From assembly GCA_011523705.1 (NCBI GenBank), contig WTGC01000194.1, forward strand, positions 1-59,600: a stretch of DNA of 59,600 nt, written 5' to 3'. The notes beneath the pieces were generated by a model, which saw only the letters and a list, made by a program, of their open reading frames with translations, was not told the DNA's origin and searched no databases. The translations under genes and the position numbers were made by a program. The stretch is from Chloroflexota bacterium. GTDB lineage: Bacteria > Chloroflexota > Anaerolineae > Aggregatilineales > Phototrophicaceae. Below, piece after piece: positions 7,491-16,011 of this stretch. Positions within the stretch are counted from its first letter, which is position 1; the number at the start of each line of letters is the position of its first letter.

Positions 7491-8985
7491 CTTCAATTTG
7501 CGACTGCGCCTGCTGACTTCATATCTCGTTCTGATATTGGTCACGCTGAGTGTGATAGCGCTGGCGCTGATCGTCCTGATTGGCAATCGAGACGCGCCGC
7601 CGCAGCCCACTTTCGAGCGCTTGGCCGCCCTAACCCAGGGCTTGAATTACATTGACGCCATCGCCGAAATCGCCGCCGATCCCAACAGGCGTTTCCTGCA
7701 AGAACAGGTGCACGAGTTGCTTGCCGTCTTCGCCCGGACGCGCAATGTGAGGACGCTGCATATTCTGCTGACTCAAGATCAAACGAGAGTCATCTACGAC
7801 AGCGCGCGGCAGTATGAGCCGGGCGATCTCATTCAATTGCGCGCAGACGCATACCGAAGCAAGCAGTTGGCAAATGTCCTGTCGCGCGGCAGTCGGCAGT
7901 TCTTCGGCGGCTTTGACGACCCCGGCGGGCGAGAGTGGCTTTACGGCGGCGTCGTTTTTGGCCAGCAACGCTTCTTTGCCGAACGCGTGGATCATAACGA
8001 CCTCTGGCTATTGGCTGAGCCCCAGCCGACCGTCAGCTTACAGGATACGCTAGCGGTCTTCAGCAATGCGCTGGCGCCGCCGCTGATTCAAGCCGGCGTC
8101 GCTGGATTTGTATTCGCCATCATTCTGGCCGCCCTGATCAGCCGCAATTTCGCGCGACCGCTGCAACGCGTGGCGCGAGCGGCTACGGCGGTAGCACGCG
8201 GCGACTATTCCGCGCGCGCGCCGGTCAGCGGACCGCCGGAAGCGCGATCGCTGGCCGAGTCATTCAATCAGATGACCGCTGAAGTGCTGGCGGCCAACAC
8301 GGCGCAGCGCGATTTTCTGAGCAATGTGTCGCATGATCTCAAGACGCCGCTGACATCGATTCAAGGCTATGCCCAGGCGATCATCGATGGCGCGGCCGAA
8401 GACACAAGCGAGGCGGCCCAGATTATCTACGAAGAAGCCGGTCGACTAAACCGCATGGTGGTCGAGCTGACCGATCTGGAGCGCTTGCAGGCGGGCCGGC
8501 TGTCAATGGCGCGCGACCGCATTGACATGGCGCAGCTCACGGCGGGCGTCGTGCAGAGTCTGGCGGTCGTCGCGGAAAAGCAGCAGATCCGTCTTGAATC
8601 GGCTATTGAGCAGGCGCCGACAGTTATCGGCGATGGCGATCGCCTGGCGCAGGTGCTGATGAACCTGATCAGCAATGCGCTCAAATATACGCCGGCGTGC
8701 GGCCTCGTGCGGGTGGCGGTAGAGCGCGCTGGCGCTGGCGCGGTGGTCTCGATTCGAGACAGTGGCATCGGCATCCCGCGCGAGGAATTATCCAGGGTGT
8801 TCGAGCGCTTTTACCAGGTGGACAAGGCTCGCGGTCCAAGGCGGGGAACGGGACTGGGGCTAGCGATCGCGCGGGAAATTGTCGAGGCGCATGGCGGCCG
8901 CATCACGGTGGATAGCCGCGGTCGAGGCAAAGGCGCGGAGTTTCGCGTTTGGCTGCCGGGGGCGAATGCGTCAAATCTTCTCTGA
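7483..8985 (+). CDS. Membrane sensor histidine kinase
   Basis: About 500 aa. TM1 lies at residues 11-33 (SYLVLILVTLSVIALALIVL) and TM2 near 205-224, enclosing an extracytoplasmic sensor of about 170 residues with no recognised fold. Then come HAMP (NFARPLQRVARAATAVARGD), HisKA with His284 in NVSHDLKTPLTS, and HATPase with N-box NLISNALKYTP, G1 DSGIGIP, F-box FERFYQVD and G2 GTGLGLAI. All catalytic boxes are intact. ATG 7483 lies inside the end of the regulator gene. It is convergent with the ABC ATPase gene, with a 33-bp gap and no clear terminator. Confidence 0.95.
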   Translation: MPSFNLRLRLLTSYLVLILVTLSVIALALIVLIGNRDAPPQPTFERLAALTQGLNYIDAIAEIAADPNRRFLQEQVHELLAVFARTRNVRTLHILLTQDQTRVIYDSARQYEPGDLIQLRADAYRSKQLANVLSRGSRQFFGGFDDPGGREWLYGGVVFGQQRFFAERVDHNDLWLLAEPQPTVSLQDTLAVFSNALAPPLIQAGVAGFVFAIILAALISRNFARPLQRVARAATAVARGDYSARAPVSGPPEARSLAESFNQMTAEVLAANTAQRDFLSNVSHDLKTPLTSIQGYAQAIIDGAAEDTSEAAQIIYEEAGRLNRMVVELTDLERLQAGRLSMARDRIDMAQLTAGVVQSLAVVAEKQQIRLESAIEQAPTVIGDGDRLAQVLMNLISNALKYTPACGLVRVAVERAGAGAVVSIRDSGIGIPREELSRVFERFYQVDKARGPRRGTGLGLAIAREIVEAHGGRITVDSRGRGKGAEFRVWLPGANASNLL

Positions 8986-9018
8986 TTGTTTGCAAAAGCG
9001 ATGGGAGGGCCCGCGATC

Positions 9019-10071
9019 TTATTTGGCTAGCGCGCGCTCGCTCTCGCTATCATAAGCCAGGGCGGGCAGCGCCAGCGACACCGAAACCTGGTCGCCACGC
9101 CGATAGTAGCGATCGACGCCGGCCTGCGCAATCAACTCAGCGCCATCCGCCAAAGCTAAGCCAAGCCGCTGATAATGCCCGAAAAACTCGCGCCATCGCA
9201 CCGTAGCGGGCTTGCCTTCTTCGTCGTGCCCGACCAACAGCGCCTCGGGGCGGATCATTAACTGGACGGGTCCCGTTTTGGGATGAAAGAGCTTGACTTC
9301 GCCCAGGCGGCTTGCGGCAGTCATCCCGTGGGCATCGGCCGGCAGGAAGTTGGCGTCGCCGACAAACTTCGCCACTTGCATGTTGACCGGCCGATTGTAG
9401 AGCACGTGCGGGGTAGCGACCTGAATGAGCTTTCCGTCGAAGATGACCGCGATCTCGTCCGAGAGGCTCAGCGCTTCGTGCTGGTCATGAGTGACGAAGA
9501 TGGCAGTGGTGCCTGTTTCAAGCAGGATTTGGCGGACTTCGGTGCGAACTTGCGCTCGCAAGCCGGTATCGAGATTGGAGAAGGGTTCGTCGAGCAGCAG
9601 AATATCGGGATTCGGCGCCAATGCGCGCGCCAGCGCCACCCGCTGCTGCTGCCCGCCCGACAGTTCATAGGGCATGCGCTTGGCAAATGGGGTTAAGCCG
9701 ATGAGGGAGAGCAATCGCTTGACTTGGCTGGCCTGCTCCTTTCGCGGTCCGCGCAAGCCAAATGCGATATTGCCGGCGGCATCGACATGGGGGAAGAGCG
9801 CGTAATCCTGAAAGACCATGCCCACCTTGCGTTTTTCCGGCGGCGTGAAATGGGTATCGTCGGCGACGATATGATCGCCGATTTGAATGCGGCCGCTGGT
9901 GGGCGTTTCGAATCCGGCGAGCAGACGCAGCGTCGTCGTCTTTCCGCCCCCGCTGGGACCGAGCAGCGTCAAGAATTCGCCCGGCCGCACCCGCAAGGTA
10001 ATGTCATTAACAGCCGGCGACTGCCCGTTGTAGAGCTTGGTGAGATGGTCGGCTTGCAGCGAGTATTCCAT
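9019..10071 (-). CDS. ABC importer ATPase, ferric iron type (FbpC-like)
   Basis: 350 aa. Walker A GPSGGGKT (38-45), Q-loop Gln88 (FQDYALFPH), signature LSGGQ (137-141), Walker B ILLLDEP (157-163) and switch His195 (VTHDQHEA) are all present. The C-terminal third (FVGDANFLPAD and VRWREFFGHYQRLGLAL) is a TOBE-type regulatory domain, as in the CUT1/spermidine/iron group. It powers uptake through the two-domain permease encoded 126 bp upstream, using the binding protein encoded before that. Iron is inferred from the partners rather than from this subunit. Confidence 0.92.
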   Translation of the reverse strand: MEYSLQADHLTKLYNGQSPAVNDITLRVRPGEFLTLLGPSGGGKTTTLRLLAGFETPTSGRIQIGDHIVADDTHFTPPEKRKVGMVFQDYALFPHVDAAGNIAFGLRGPRKEQASQVKRLLSLIGLTPFAKRMPYELSGGQQQRVALARALAPNPDILLLDEPFSNLDTGLRAQVRTEVRQILLETGTTAIFVTHDQHEALSLSDEIAVIFDGKLIQVATPHVLYNRPVNMQVAKFVGDANFLPADAHGMTAASRLGEVKLFHPKTGPVQLMIRPEALLVGHDEEGKPATVRWREFFGHYQRLGLALADGAELIAQAGVDRYYRRGDQVSVSLALPALAYDSESERALAK

Positions 10072-10197
10072 TAGTGGCGGGACATGTCCGAGAAATATAT
10101 TCGACCAAGAATAGTGGAAAAGCGAGAAGCATAAAGGGCAATTCGCAGGTCTTGCGAGGCGGCGCCGCGCATCGTCTTCCGCCGGATGGGACTCACG

Positions 10198-11829
10198 TCA
10201 GGCAACCGTTTCTTCGCGCCGGAGGATGATCGCGAGGGCCAAGGCTGAAACCAGGATCAGAACGAGCCCCGGCAGCGCGATGGAGGAGAGAAATGCCTCA
10301 TCGTAGGCGCTCCAAATGCGCGTGGCGAAGGTGCGGAAACCGATTGGACGCAGAATCAGCGTAGTGGGCAATTCCTTCATGACATTGAGGAAGACCAGCG
10401 CCAAACCGGCCAGGATGCCGCCGCGCGCCAGCGGCACGGTTATGCGGGCCAACGCCGCCCAGGGCGATAAGCCAAGGCTGCGTGCGGCTTCTTCATAGCG
10501 CGGGTTGATTTGGGCGAAGGCGCTTTCCGTGGCGCCGACGCTGAAGGGCAAGTAGCGAATAGCGTAGCCAATGATGAGCAGGGACAAGGTCTGATAGATG
10601 CTCAGCATGTTCTGCGTGGCGAACATGACCAGCGCCAACGCGATGACGATGCCGGGCAAAACGTTGCCAGCGTATGCAAGATTGACCAGCCAGCGATTGA
10701 AATGGGACGCGCCGCGCGCCGCCAGCAGCGCCAGGGGGAAAGCGGCCAAGGTGACGACGAGAGCCGCGATCGCGCTGACGCCAACTGTGTTATGCAGGAG
10801 CAGCGTGAGCGGTACATGCACCGGATCGGTGATGGTGTGGCCCACCAGCCAACTGAACAAGACCAACAACGGGATGACGACGCCGAGGAAAACAACCGAG
10901 GCGCAAAATAGCAGCGCCGGCGCCTTCCACTTGCCCAAGGGCTGCGCTTCCAAGTGCCGCGACGCGCCCGTGCCGACGCGGTAGTGCCGCCCGCGCAGTT
11001 GCATGCGCGAGTGTAGCAGCAGTAAGACCATCGTCATGCCGACCAGCAGCAGCGCCAGCACCGACGCCTTGTCCATGCGATAGGACTCGGTCTGGATGAA
11101 GATGGCTCGTGTGAACGCGTTGAATTGCATGACGGCGACCGCGCCGAAATCACTCAGGCAGTAAAGGGCGGTCATCAGCATGCCGGCCGAAAGAGCCGGA
11201 CGCAATTGGGGCATGATGATCTGTCGGAATACGCCCCAGCGATTCAAGCCCAGGCTCTGTCCCGCTTCTTCGAGGCTGCGGTCACAATGCAAAAACGCCG
11301 CCCGCACAGGTAGAACAATGTAGGGAAAGGTGACCACGGTCAGCGTCAAGGCCGCGCCGGCGAATCCCTTGATGCCCGGCAGTCTTTCGACGCCGAATGG
11401 TTCCAGCACGGACTGGAGGATGCCCTTGGGACCGAAGGCTTCTGCGTAGGTCACCGCTGTCAGGTACGAGGGAATGACCATGGCGGCTAAACCCAACACA
11501 AGCCAGGTTCGCCGCCAGGGGAGGTCGCTGCGGCTGGTCAGCCAGGCGAAAGGGACGGCAATCAGCGTCGCCAACAGCGTTGCCGACAGCATCAGCGCGA
11601 TGCTGTTGCCGACGATGCGCAGCGTCCGCGCGCGGATCAGATAGTCGACGCCGTCCGTGCCTGCGCTCAAGGCGCCGAGAAAGAGATAGACAATTGGAAT
11701 CATGACAACCGCGACCACCGCCAAGCTGACTGCCTGCGCCAGCTGCCGGTTGCCCACATGCCAGCGCGAAAGCGCATGGTGGCGGCCGTTGATTCTGAGC
11801 CTCGGCCGTATGGCATCCGCGAGTTGCAT
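10198..11829 (-). CDS. ABC importer permease, two fused BPD domains (FbpB-like)
   Basis: 543 aa with about twelve hydrophobic segments, made of two concatenated permease halves. Each half carries an EAA loop: EEAGQSLGLNRWGVFRQIIMP in the first, EEAARSLGLSPWAALARITVP in the second. These loops dock the ATPase. The first half follows an N-terminal TM (AQAVSLAVVAVVMIPIVYLF). Fused duplicated permeases of this length are typical of Fe3+ (Fbp/Sfu/Fut) importers. It lies between the binding protein gene (65 bp upstream) and the ATPase gene, consistent with a single operon on the minus strand. Confidence 0.92.
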   Translation of the reverse strand: MQLADAIRPRLRINGRHHALSRWHVGNRQLAQAVSLAVVAVVMIPIVYLFLGALSAGTDGVDYLIRARTLRIVGNSIALMLSATLLATLIAVPFAWLTSRSDLPWRRTWLVLGLAAMVIPSYLTAVTYAEAFGPKGILQSVLEPFGVERLPGIKGFAGAALTLTVVTFPYIVLPVRAAFLHCDRSLEEAGQSLGLNRWGVFRQIIMPQLRPALSAGMLMTALYCLSDFGAVAVMQFNAFTRAIFIQTESYRMDKASVLALLLVGMTMVLLLLHSRMQLRGRHYRVGTGASRHLEAQPLGKWKAPALLFCASVVFLGVVIPLLVLFSWLVGHTITDPVHVPLTLLLHNTVGVSAIAALVVTLAAFPLALLAARGASHFNRWLVNLAYAGNVLPGIVIALALVMFATQNMLSIYQTLSLLIIGYAIRYLPFSVGATESAFAQINPRYEEAARSLGLSPWAALARITVPLARGGILAGLALVFLNVMKELPTTLILRPIGFRTFATRIWSAYDEAFLSSIALPGLVLILVSALALAIILRREETVA

Positions 11830-11894
11830 GACACTCCTAGGTCGTCTAGCCAGGGCGATGGATGGCTCGCCCCGGCATCAGACGCCTGCGCCTT

Positions 11895-12908
11895 CTAATC
11901 CAGCGCGCCGCTTTCCTCAATCATTTCCAGCGTTCCTTGCAGGTCGGCGAGGTCCGACAGGTCGATATCGGGCGTTTCGATTTTGGCGAGCGCCGGCAGA
12001 TCGACCGACGGATCGACCGTCGCCGCCAGCGGATACTCATAGGTGCTCTGGGCGAAGTACTCTTGCGCCGCATCGCTGAGCAGGTAGTCGACCAGCGCCA
12101 GGGCGTCATATGGCTGATCGGTCGAGTTCAGAATCGCCGCGCCGGCCACGTTTATGAGGGCGCCCGGGTCGCCGCCGGGGAAAAAGTGAAGCGCTGCTGT
12201 GATGTCCGGGTCTTCGGCGAGGAAACGGAACAGGTAGTAATGATTGACCAAGCCGCCGATGATCTCTCCGTCAATGGTCGCTTGCACGATTGGCGTATTC
12301 TTGGGATAGGCTTGTACGCCGTTGGCGACCATGGCCGCCAGCCAGCTCGCGGTCTCATCTTCGCCCAGCAGCACGCGCAAGGCGGTGACATTGGCGACGA
12401 AGGACGCGTTAGTCGGCGCCCAGCCGACCAAGCCGCTCCACTCCTCGCCGGTGAGATCAAGGATCGAATTCGGCAGTTCGAGCCCAAGCTCGTTCAGCGA
12501 TTCCGGATTGTAGACGAAGACGCGAGCGCGCCCGCTCAAGCCAGTCCAGAAGCCGGCGGACGAAACAAAAGCGGGGCTGGCAACGCGATCCAGCGTCGCT
12601 TCGGGCAGTTTATGGAGCATCCCGGCGGCCGCCAAAGCGCCAAGCGCGCCGCCATCCTGAGCGATGAAGACATCGGCTGGGCTGTTTTCGCCTTCAGTGA
12701 GAATCTGGTTGGCGACGGCGCTGGTCCCGCCATAGAGGATCTCGGTTTCGATACCCGTATCTTCAGTGAATTGGGCCAGAATGGGACCGATCAGGCTCTC
12801 ATTCCGACCGGAATATACCGTCAGGACATCATCGCCCAAGGCCGACGCGGCGATGACAATTGACAGCGCGGCGACCAGCAAGAACAGAGAAAAACGTTGA
12901 AGGGACAT
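11895..12908 (-). CDS. Iron-type ABC substrate-binding protein (FbpA/FutA-like)
   Basis: 337 aa from ATG 12908, which has AAGGAG 8 nt upstream. Residues 1-25 are a Sec signal peptide (FSLFLLVAALSIVIAASALG). The mature start DDVLTVYSGRNESLIGPIL is the characteristic N-terminus of Fe3+-binding FbpA-type proteins. Further matches include GGTSAVANQILTEGENSPAD and AYPKNTPIVQATIDGEI. The region NHYYLFR holds adjacent tyrosines, as in iron-binding members. No lipobox is seen, so it is probably released or associates with the envelope by other means. A perfect palindrome lies 24 bp upstream of the start codon. Confidence 0.92.
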   Translation of the reverse strand: MSLQRFSLFLLVAALSIVIAASALGDDVLTVYSGRNESLIGPILAQFTEDTGIETEILYGGTSAVANQILTEGENSPADVFIAQDGGALGALAAAGMLHKLPEATLDRVASPAFVSSAGFWTGLSGRARVFVYNPESLNELGLELPNSILDLTGEEWSGLVGWAPTNASFVANVTALRVLLGEDETASWLAAMVANGVQAYPKNTPIVQATIDGEIIGGLVNHYYLFRFLAEDPDITAALHFFPGGDPGALINVAGAAILNSTDQPYDALALVDYLLSDAAQEYFAQSTYEYPLAATVDPSVDLPALAKIETPDIDLSDLADLQGTLEMIEESGALD

Positions 12909-12931
12909 ACTGAGAACTCCTTGCGTTTGGC

Positions 12932-12953
12932 GCAAATCCCGTATAGGATTTGC
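12932..12953 (-). promoter_or_regulatory. 22-bp palindrome in the leader of the iron importer operon
   Basis: GCAAATCC and GGATTTGC form a perfect 8-bp inverted repeat around a 6-bp centre (CGTATA), ending 24 bp before the start of the binding-protein gene. On the transcribed strand the centre reads TATACG, a plausible -10, so a repressor bound here would block transcription. A TTGACC lies at 12966-12971 on the same strand, but its spacing (20 bp) is long. An operator for an iron-responsive repressor is inferred; no U-tract follows, so a terminator is unlikely. Confidence 0.5.
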
Positions 12954-13332
12954 TTTAGATACGAGGGTCAACTGGGCTTGAGAGCTACAGCCAGATCGCT
13001 TCAGTCCCGGTTGACCTTTTCGTTTTAGCAGAGAAACGAAGCGCCTGTCCACGCTTGTGGTAAATCTCACTTTTCCGGCGCAGGCAAGGGCCTATTTCTT
13101 ACAAGCAAGTCGCGCAATTAATCAAATGCGGTCGGATTCTTGCAGAAGGTTAAGTTTGCTTTGTCGGCAGTTTGCTGTCGGCTCATGCGAGTTGCGCAGC
13201 GAATTCCGGCGGGCTTGGCAAACCCGTATTGGCTCGCGATCAGGGGCGCGGGCTCAACCTAGACAATGCCAGTGCCAGGCAATAAAGTTAGATAGCTGCG
13301 GCTGATTCGGTTTCAATTGTGGAGTGGGGCAA
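12954..13332. other. Intergenic region between the iron importer and the E2-JAB-E1 cassette
   Basis: About 380 bp with divergent genes on both sides, so it should hold promoters for both. I see no strong sigma70-like pair driving the E2 gene. I also see no convincing small ubiquitin-like gene: the only sizeable frame (13057-13305) has an Arg/Cys-rich product without a beta-grasp look. The left part contributes the TTGACC noted with the palindrome. Confidence 0.4.
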
Positions 13333-13806
13333 ATGTCCAATTGGTGGGGTACGCGCAAAAGTGTCTCGTCTCGCCTGATTTGGGAGGTCGAGGCGATGAA
13401 AGCCACCTTTGGCAATACATTCGAGCTCGTCGTGCCCCCGTTCGGCGGATTGCTTTATTGGCAAGGCGCGATCGAAATCAATATGAGCATCCTTGATTCG
13501 CCTTACCATAGCCTCAAACTGGTCTATCCCAAGGAATATCCCAATCGACCGGCCGAGGCATATTGCATCAAGCCGCGGATTTACAGCGAAAAGCATCAGT
13601 ATGAGGATGGGCAGCTCTGCCTCTTTAATCCCAAAGACGGCGAACAATATGGCTGGAACCCGTCCAAGTCGACGGCGGTGACCGTTGGCGGCTGGGCGAT
13701 ACAATGGCTGTACGCCTATTACACCTGGCGCTCCACCGGCAAATGGCCCGGCATTGAGGAGCGCATCAAAGCGAGCACGCCGCTTCCACGTCGACGGAGG
13801 CGCTGA
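13333..13806 (+). CDS. E2-like ubiquitin-conjugating-enzyme-fold protein
   Basis: 157 aa from ATG 13333, preceded by GGAG 8 nt upstream. The UBC fold signature is visible: a beta-meander (residues 28-66), LVYPKEYPNRP (63-73), then HQYEDGQLCLF with His88 and candidate catalytic Cys96, Trp108-Asn-Pro, and the terminal helices with TWRSTGKWPG (131-140). Bacterial E2s carry a ubiquitin-like protein as a Cys thioester between E1 and target. The C-terminus is a five-Arg tail. JAB and E1-like genes follow with gaps of 3 and 0 bp, so all three are one operon. No ubiquitin-like gene is adjacent. Confidence 0.8.
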   Translation: MSNWWGTRKSVSSRLIWEVEAMKATFGNTFELVVPPFGGLLYWQGAIEINMSILDSPYHSLKLVYPKEYPNRPAEAYCIKPRIYSEKHQYEDGQLCLFNPKDGEQYGWNPSKSTAVTVGGWAIQWLYAYYTWRSTGKWPGIEERIKASTPLPRRRRR

Positions 13807-13809
13807 GCC

Positions 13810-15084
13810 ATGCGACGGATGGATGAGCCCGAATTCCTGAAGCTCGCGCAGATGGAATTCGATCACATCAGAAAGCGCTTGCGAGGGATGGCGATGATTT
13901 CACGCGGAATTGTGCCCAACGTAGTCCTGTCGCGAAGGGCAGTCGATAGAATGCTCTCGGCCGCCGACCAGTTTCTGGCCGACGAAACCGGTGAAGCCAT
14001 GGTTGGATTCGTGGTGGAAGACGATACGCCGGAAGGCCTGCCGACGATTTACGTGCTCGATACGATATCGCCCGACGAGACTGCCGTGCGCCGCTCGCAT
14101 ACCTTTCAGCAAGGCGACGCCCAGCAAGATGAGATCATTTGGTGGCTGCAGGAGAACTGGCACTTTCATCGAGAACGGCATCGCGGCACGGAGGCTTTGC
14201 CCGAGCGCTTTGATGTGCCGCTGCGATATCTGGGCGATTGGCACAAGCAGCCCGGCTCCATGATTCAGCCCAGCCACGGCGATCACATGACGGCGCTTTC
14301 TTGGCTGGACGACGAAGAATCGGGCATGGATTTCCTGCTTGTGCCGATCGTGACTGTGGGGCATTTGCCGAATATTGGCGAGACGGATCTCACTGTCAAC
14401 TACATCAATGTGCCGATGGAAAACGGCCGGGTCATGCGCGTCGACTGGTGGTATGTGCATCGAGATGTGCGCGTGTTTCAGCCAGTCCATCCCAAAGTCG
14501 TGGCCGACGAGCAGCTTCCTCAGATGATGAAATACAGTTGGCACGTGGTCAATCCTGATCGCCTGTACACCGAAACGGCGGCGCTGGAGAATGACGGCCT
14601 ATTGGTGAGACGGCTGCTGTACGAATGCGATGGCGAAGTGCCCCTGGAATACTGTTTCTTTACTATCCGGCAAGGCAGTTCGTTCTTCCTGCTGTTCGCG
14701 ACGCAGCACGACTATCCCGAAAGCCCGCCTCAAGCCTACAAGGCGCCCTTCGTTGACGGACTGGACTTGATGGATCCTGTTGAGACCTTTCACAAATTAT
14801 GGGCCGTGCGAGAGCCTATCGAGGACCCGCTTGGTTGGTCCTGGACGGCCGACAAATACCTGTGCGAGTTGGTGATCGCCATTGAAGTCGAAATGGGTTT
14901 GCGAGCGCCGACATCGTTCTCGATTCCGGTGCTAATTGAAGAAGACAATTTGTCTATGTATGACGGGCGCGACGCCGCTGCGCTGGAAAGCGTATCCCGG
15001 GCAGAGGCGGAAGCGAAACAGACGGATGGATCGGCCGCCAGCGATGTGACGGCGGACGAAAAGACCGAGGCAGAGGCGCCATAG
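13810..15084 (+). CDS. JAB/MPN (Mov34)-domain protein with C-terminal UBC/RWD-like domain
   Basis: 424 aa; GGAGG at 13796-13800. Residues 30-220 are JAB/MPN-like: Glu59 (DETGEAMVGF), then GDWHKQPGS...PSHGD with His145, Ser155 and Asp158. Canonical JAMM has His-x-His-Pro; here the second His is Gln147, so the zinc site is altered. Residues 270-362 resemble a second UBC/RWD fold (FATQHDYPESPPQAYKAP, then KYLCELVIAIE) without an obvious catalytic Cys. The last 45 residues are a charged, disordered tail. In related systems JAB proteases remove or mature ubiquitin-like tags. The stop is immediately followed by the E1 ATG (TAGATG). Confidence 0.72.
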   Translation: MRRMDEPEFLKLAQMEFDHIRKRLRGMAMISRGIVPNVVLSRRAVDRMLSAADQFLADETGEAMVGFVVEDDTPEGLPTIYVLDTISPDETAVRRSHTFQQGDAQQDEIIWWLQENWHFHRERHRGTEALPERFDVPLRYLGDWHKQPGSMIQPSHGDHMTALSWLDDEESGMDFLLVPIVTVGHLPNIGETDLTVNYINVPMENGRVMRVDWWYVHRDVRVFQPVHPKVVADEQLPQMMKYSWHVVNPDRLYTETAALENDGLLVRRLLYECDGEVPLEYCFFTIRQGSSFFLLFATQHDYPESPPQAYKAPFVDGLDLMDPVETFHKLWAVREPIEDPLGWSWTADKYLCELVIAIEVEMGLRAPTSFSIPVLIEEDNLSMYDGRDAAALESVSRAEAEAKQTDGSAASDVTADEKTEAEAP

Positions 15085-16011
15085 ATGAGCAATCTCTGGG
15101 AACGCGTTGAGCGGTTGATAGGCGCGGACAATCTTGACCGATTGGCGGAGAAGAAAGTGGCTGTGGTCGGGTTGGGGTCGGGCGGCGGCTTCGTCGCGCT
15201 AAGCCTGGCGATGAGCGGCCTCGGCCATTTTGTGCTCGTGGACAATGACGTGCTCGAAAGCGGCAATGTCACGCGCCATGTGGCGGATTTGCGCTATGTC
15301 GGCCAGAACAAGGCGGCTGCTGTCGCTGATTTGATCCGCCAGCGGAACCCCGACGCGCGAATTGAGGTGCGTGAAGGCACGATCGACGACCACTGGGATT
15401 GCCTGGATGACGTCGACATCGTAGTGGCGGCCGTGGACAACGAACAGGTGAAATATGCGATCAATGAACAGTGTTTGGGCAAGCGCGTATCGGCCTCGTA
15501 TGCCGGCGTCTATGAACGCGGCGAAGGCGGCGACCATGTCATCATCAAGCCATTTGAAGGACCCTGCTACGCCTGCTGGTCGGAGGCGACGCGCGATGGC
15601 GTCAAGGTCTCGCTGAATCCGGTCGGCGATCTGGATTACGGCATGATAGGCGAAACGGGGACGCTGCATGCCGAGCCCGGGCTCTGGGTCAATGTCACCA
15701 AGGTGGCGGGCATTCAGACGGATCTAATCATCAACGAGTTGCTGCGCGGCACCAGCGCGCACGAGGAGATGCCTGCGAATACGCTGATTGTCGCCAACAG
15801 CTACCTGGATATCATTGAAGGGCAGGAGAGCGAACCGCATTCCAGCATGTGGATCGAGATCGGGCGCGACCCGGATTGTCTGGTCTGTGGCGAGCGATTG
15901 AAGCAGGGTGTGCGTCTGCTGGCGCAGGCTGATAACGATGACATCTCGCTCGCAGATCTGGCCGCTTCCGGCTTGACCACCGATATCTTATTCGAGGAAG
16001 AGGAAGACTAG
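15085..16011 (+). CDS. E1-like ThiF/MoeB-family adenylyltransferase
   Basis: 308 aa. Rossmann ATP site VAVVGLGSGGG (25-35), adenylate-binding NVTRH with Arg64, GQNKA with Lys76, and AVDN with Asp118 are intact. Two CxxC pairs (Cys161/Cys164 in CYACW, Cys265/Cys268 in CLVCG) would hold the structural zinc. E1s adenylate the C-terminal Gly of a ubiquitin-like protein and usually form a thioester through a Cys in the crossover loop. There is no Cys between residues 165 and 264, so the catalytic Cys is missing or lies elsewhere (Cys106 or Cys130). The acidic C-terminus ends FEEEED. Last gene of the cassette. Confidence 0.88.
   Translation: MSNLWERVERLIGADNLDRLAEKKVAVVGLGSGGGFVALSLAMSGLGHFVLVDNDVLESGNVTRHVADLRYVGQNKAAAVADLIRQRNPDARIEVREGTIDDHWDCLDDVDIVVAAVDNEQVKYAINEQCLGKRVSASYAGVYERGEGGDHVIIKPFEGPCYACWSEATRDGVKVSLNPVGDLDYGMIGETGTLHAEPGLWVNVTKVAGIQTDLIINELLRGTSAHEEMPANTLIVANSYLDIIEGQESEPHSSMWIEIGRDPDCLVCGERLKQGVRLLAQADNDDISLADLAASGLTTDILFEEEED

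Noticed and set aside
6543..7610. A 355-codon open frame on the minus strand
   Set aside because: It runs antisense to the intact response regulator and kinase and shows no family motifs; it follows the codon bias of the real genes.
13057..13305. Candidate small ubiquitin-like gene upstream of the E2 gene
   Set aside because: The product is Cys/Arg-rich, has no beta-grasp pattern and no RBS; it ends in a single Gly only by chance.
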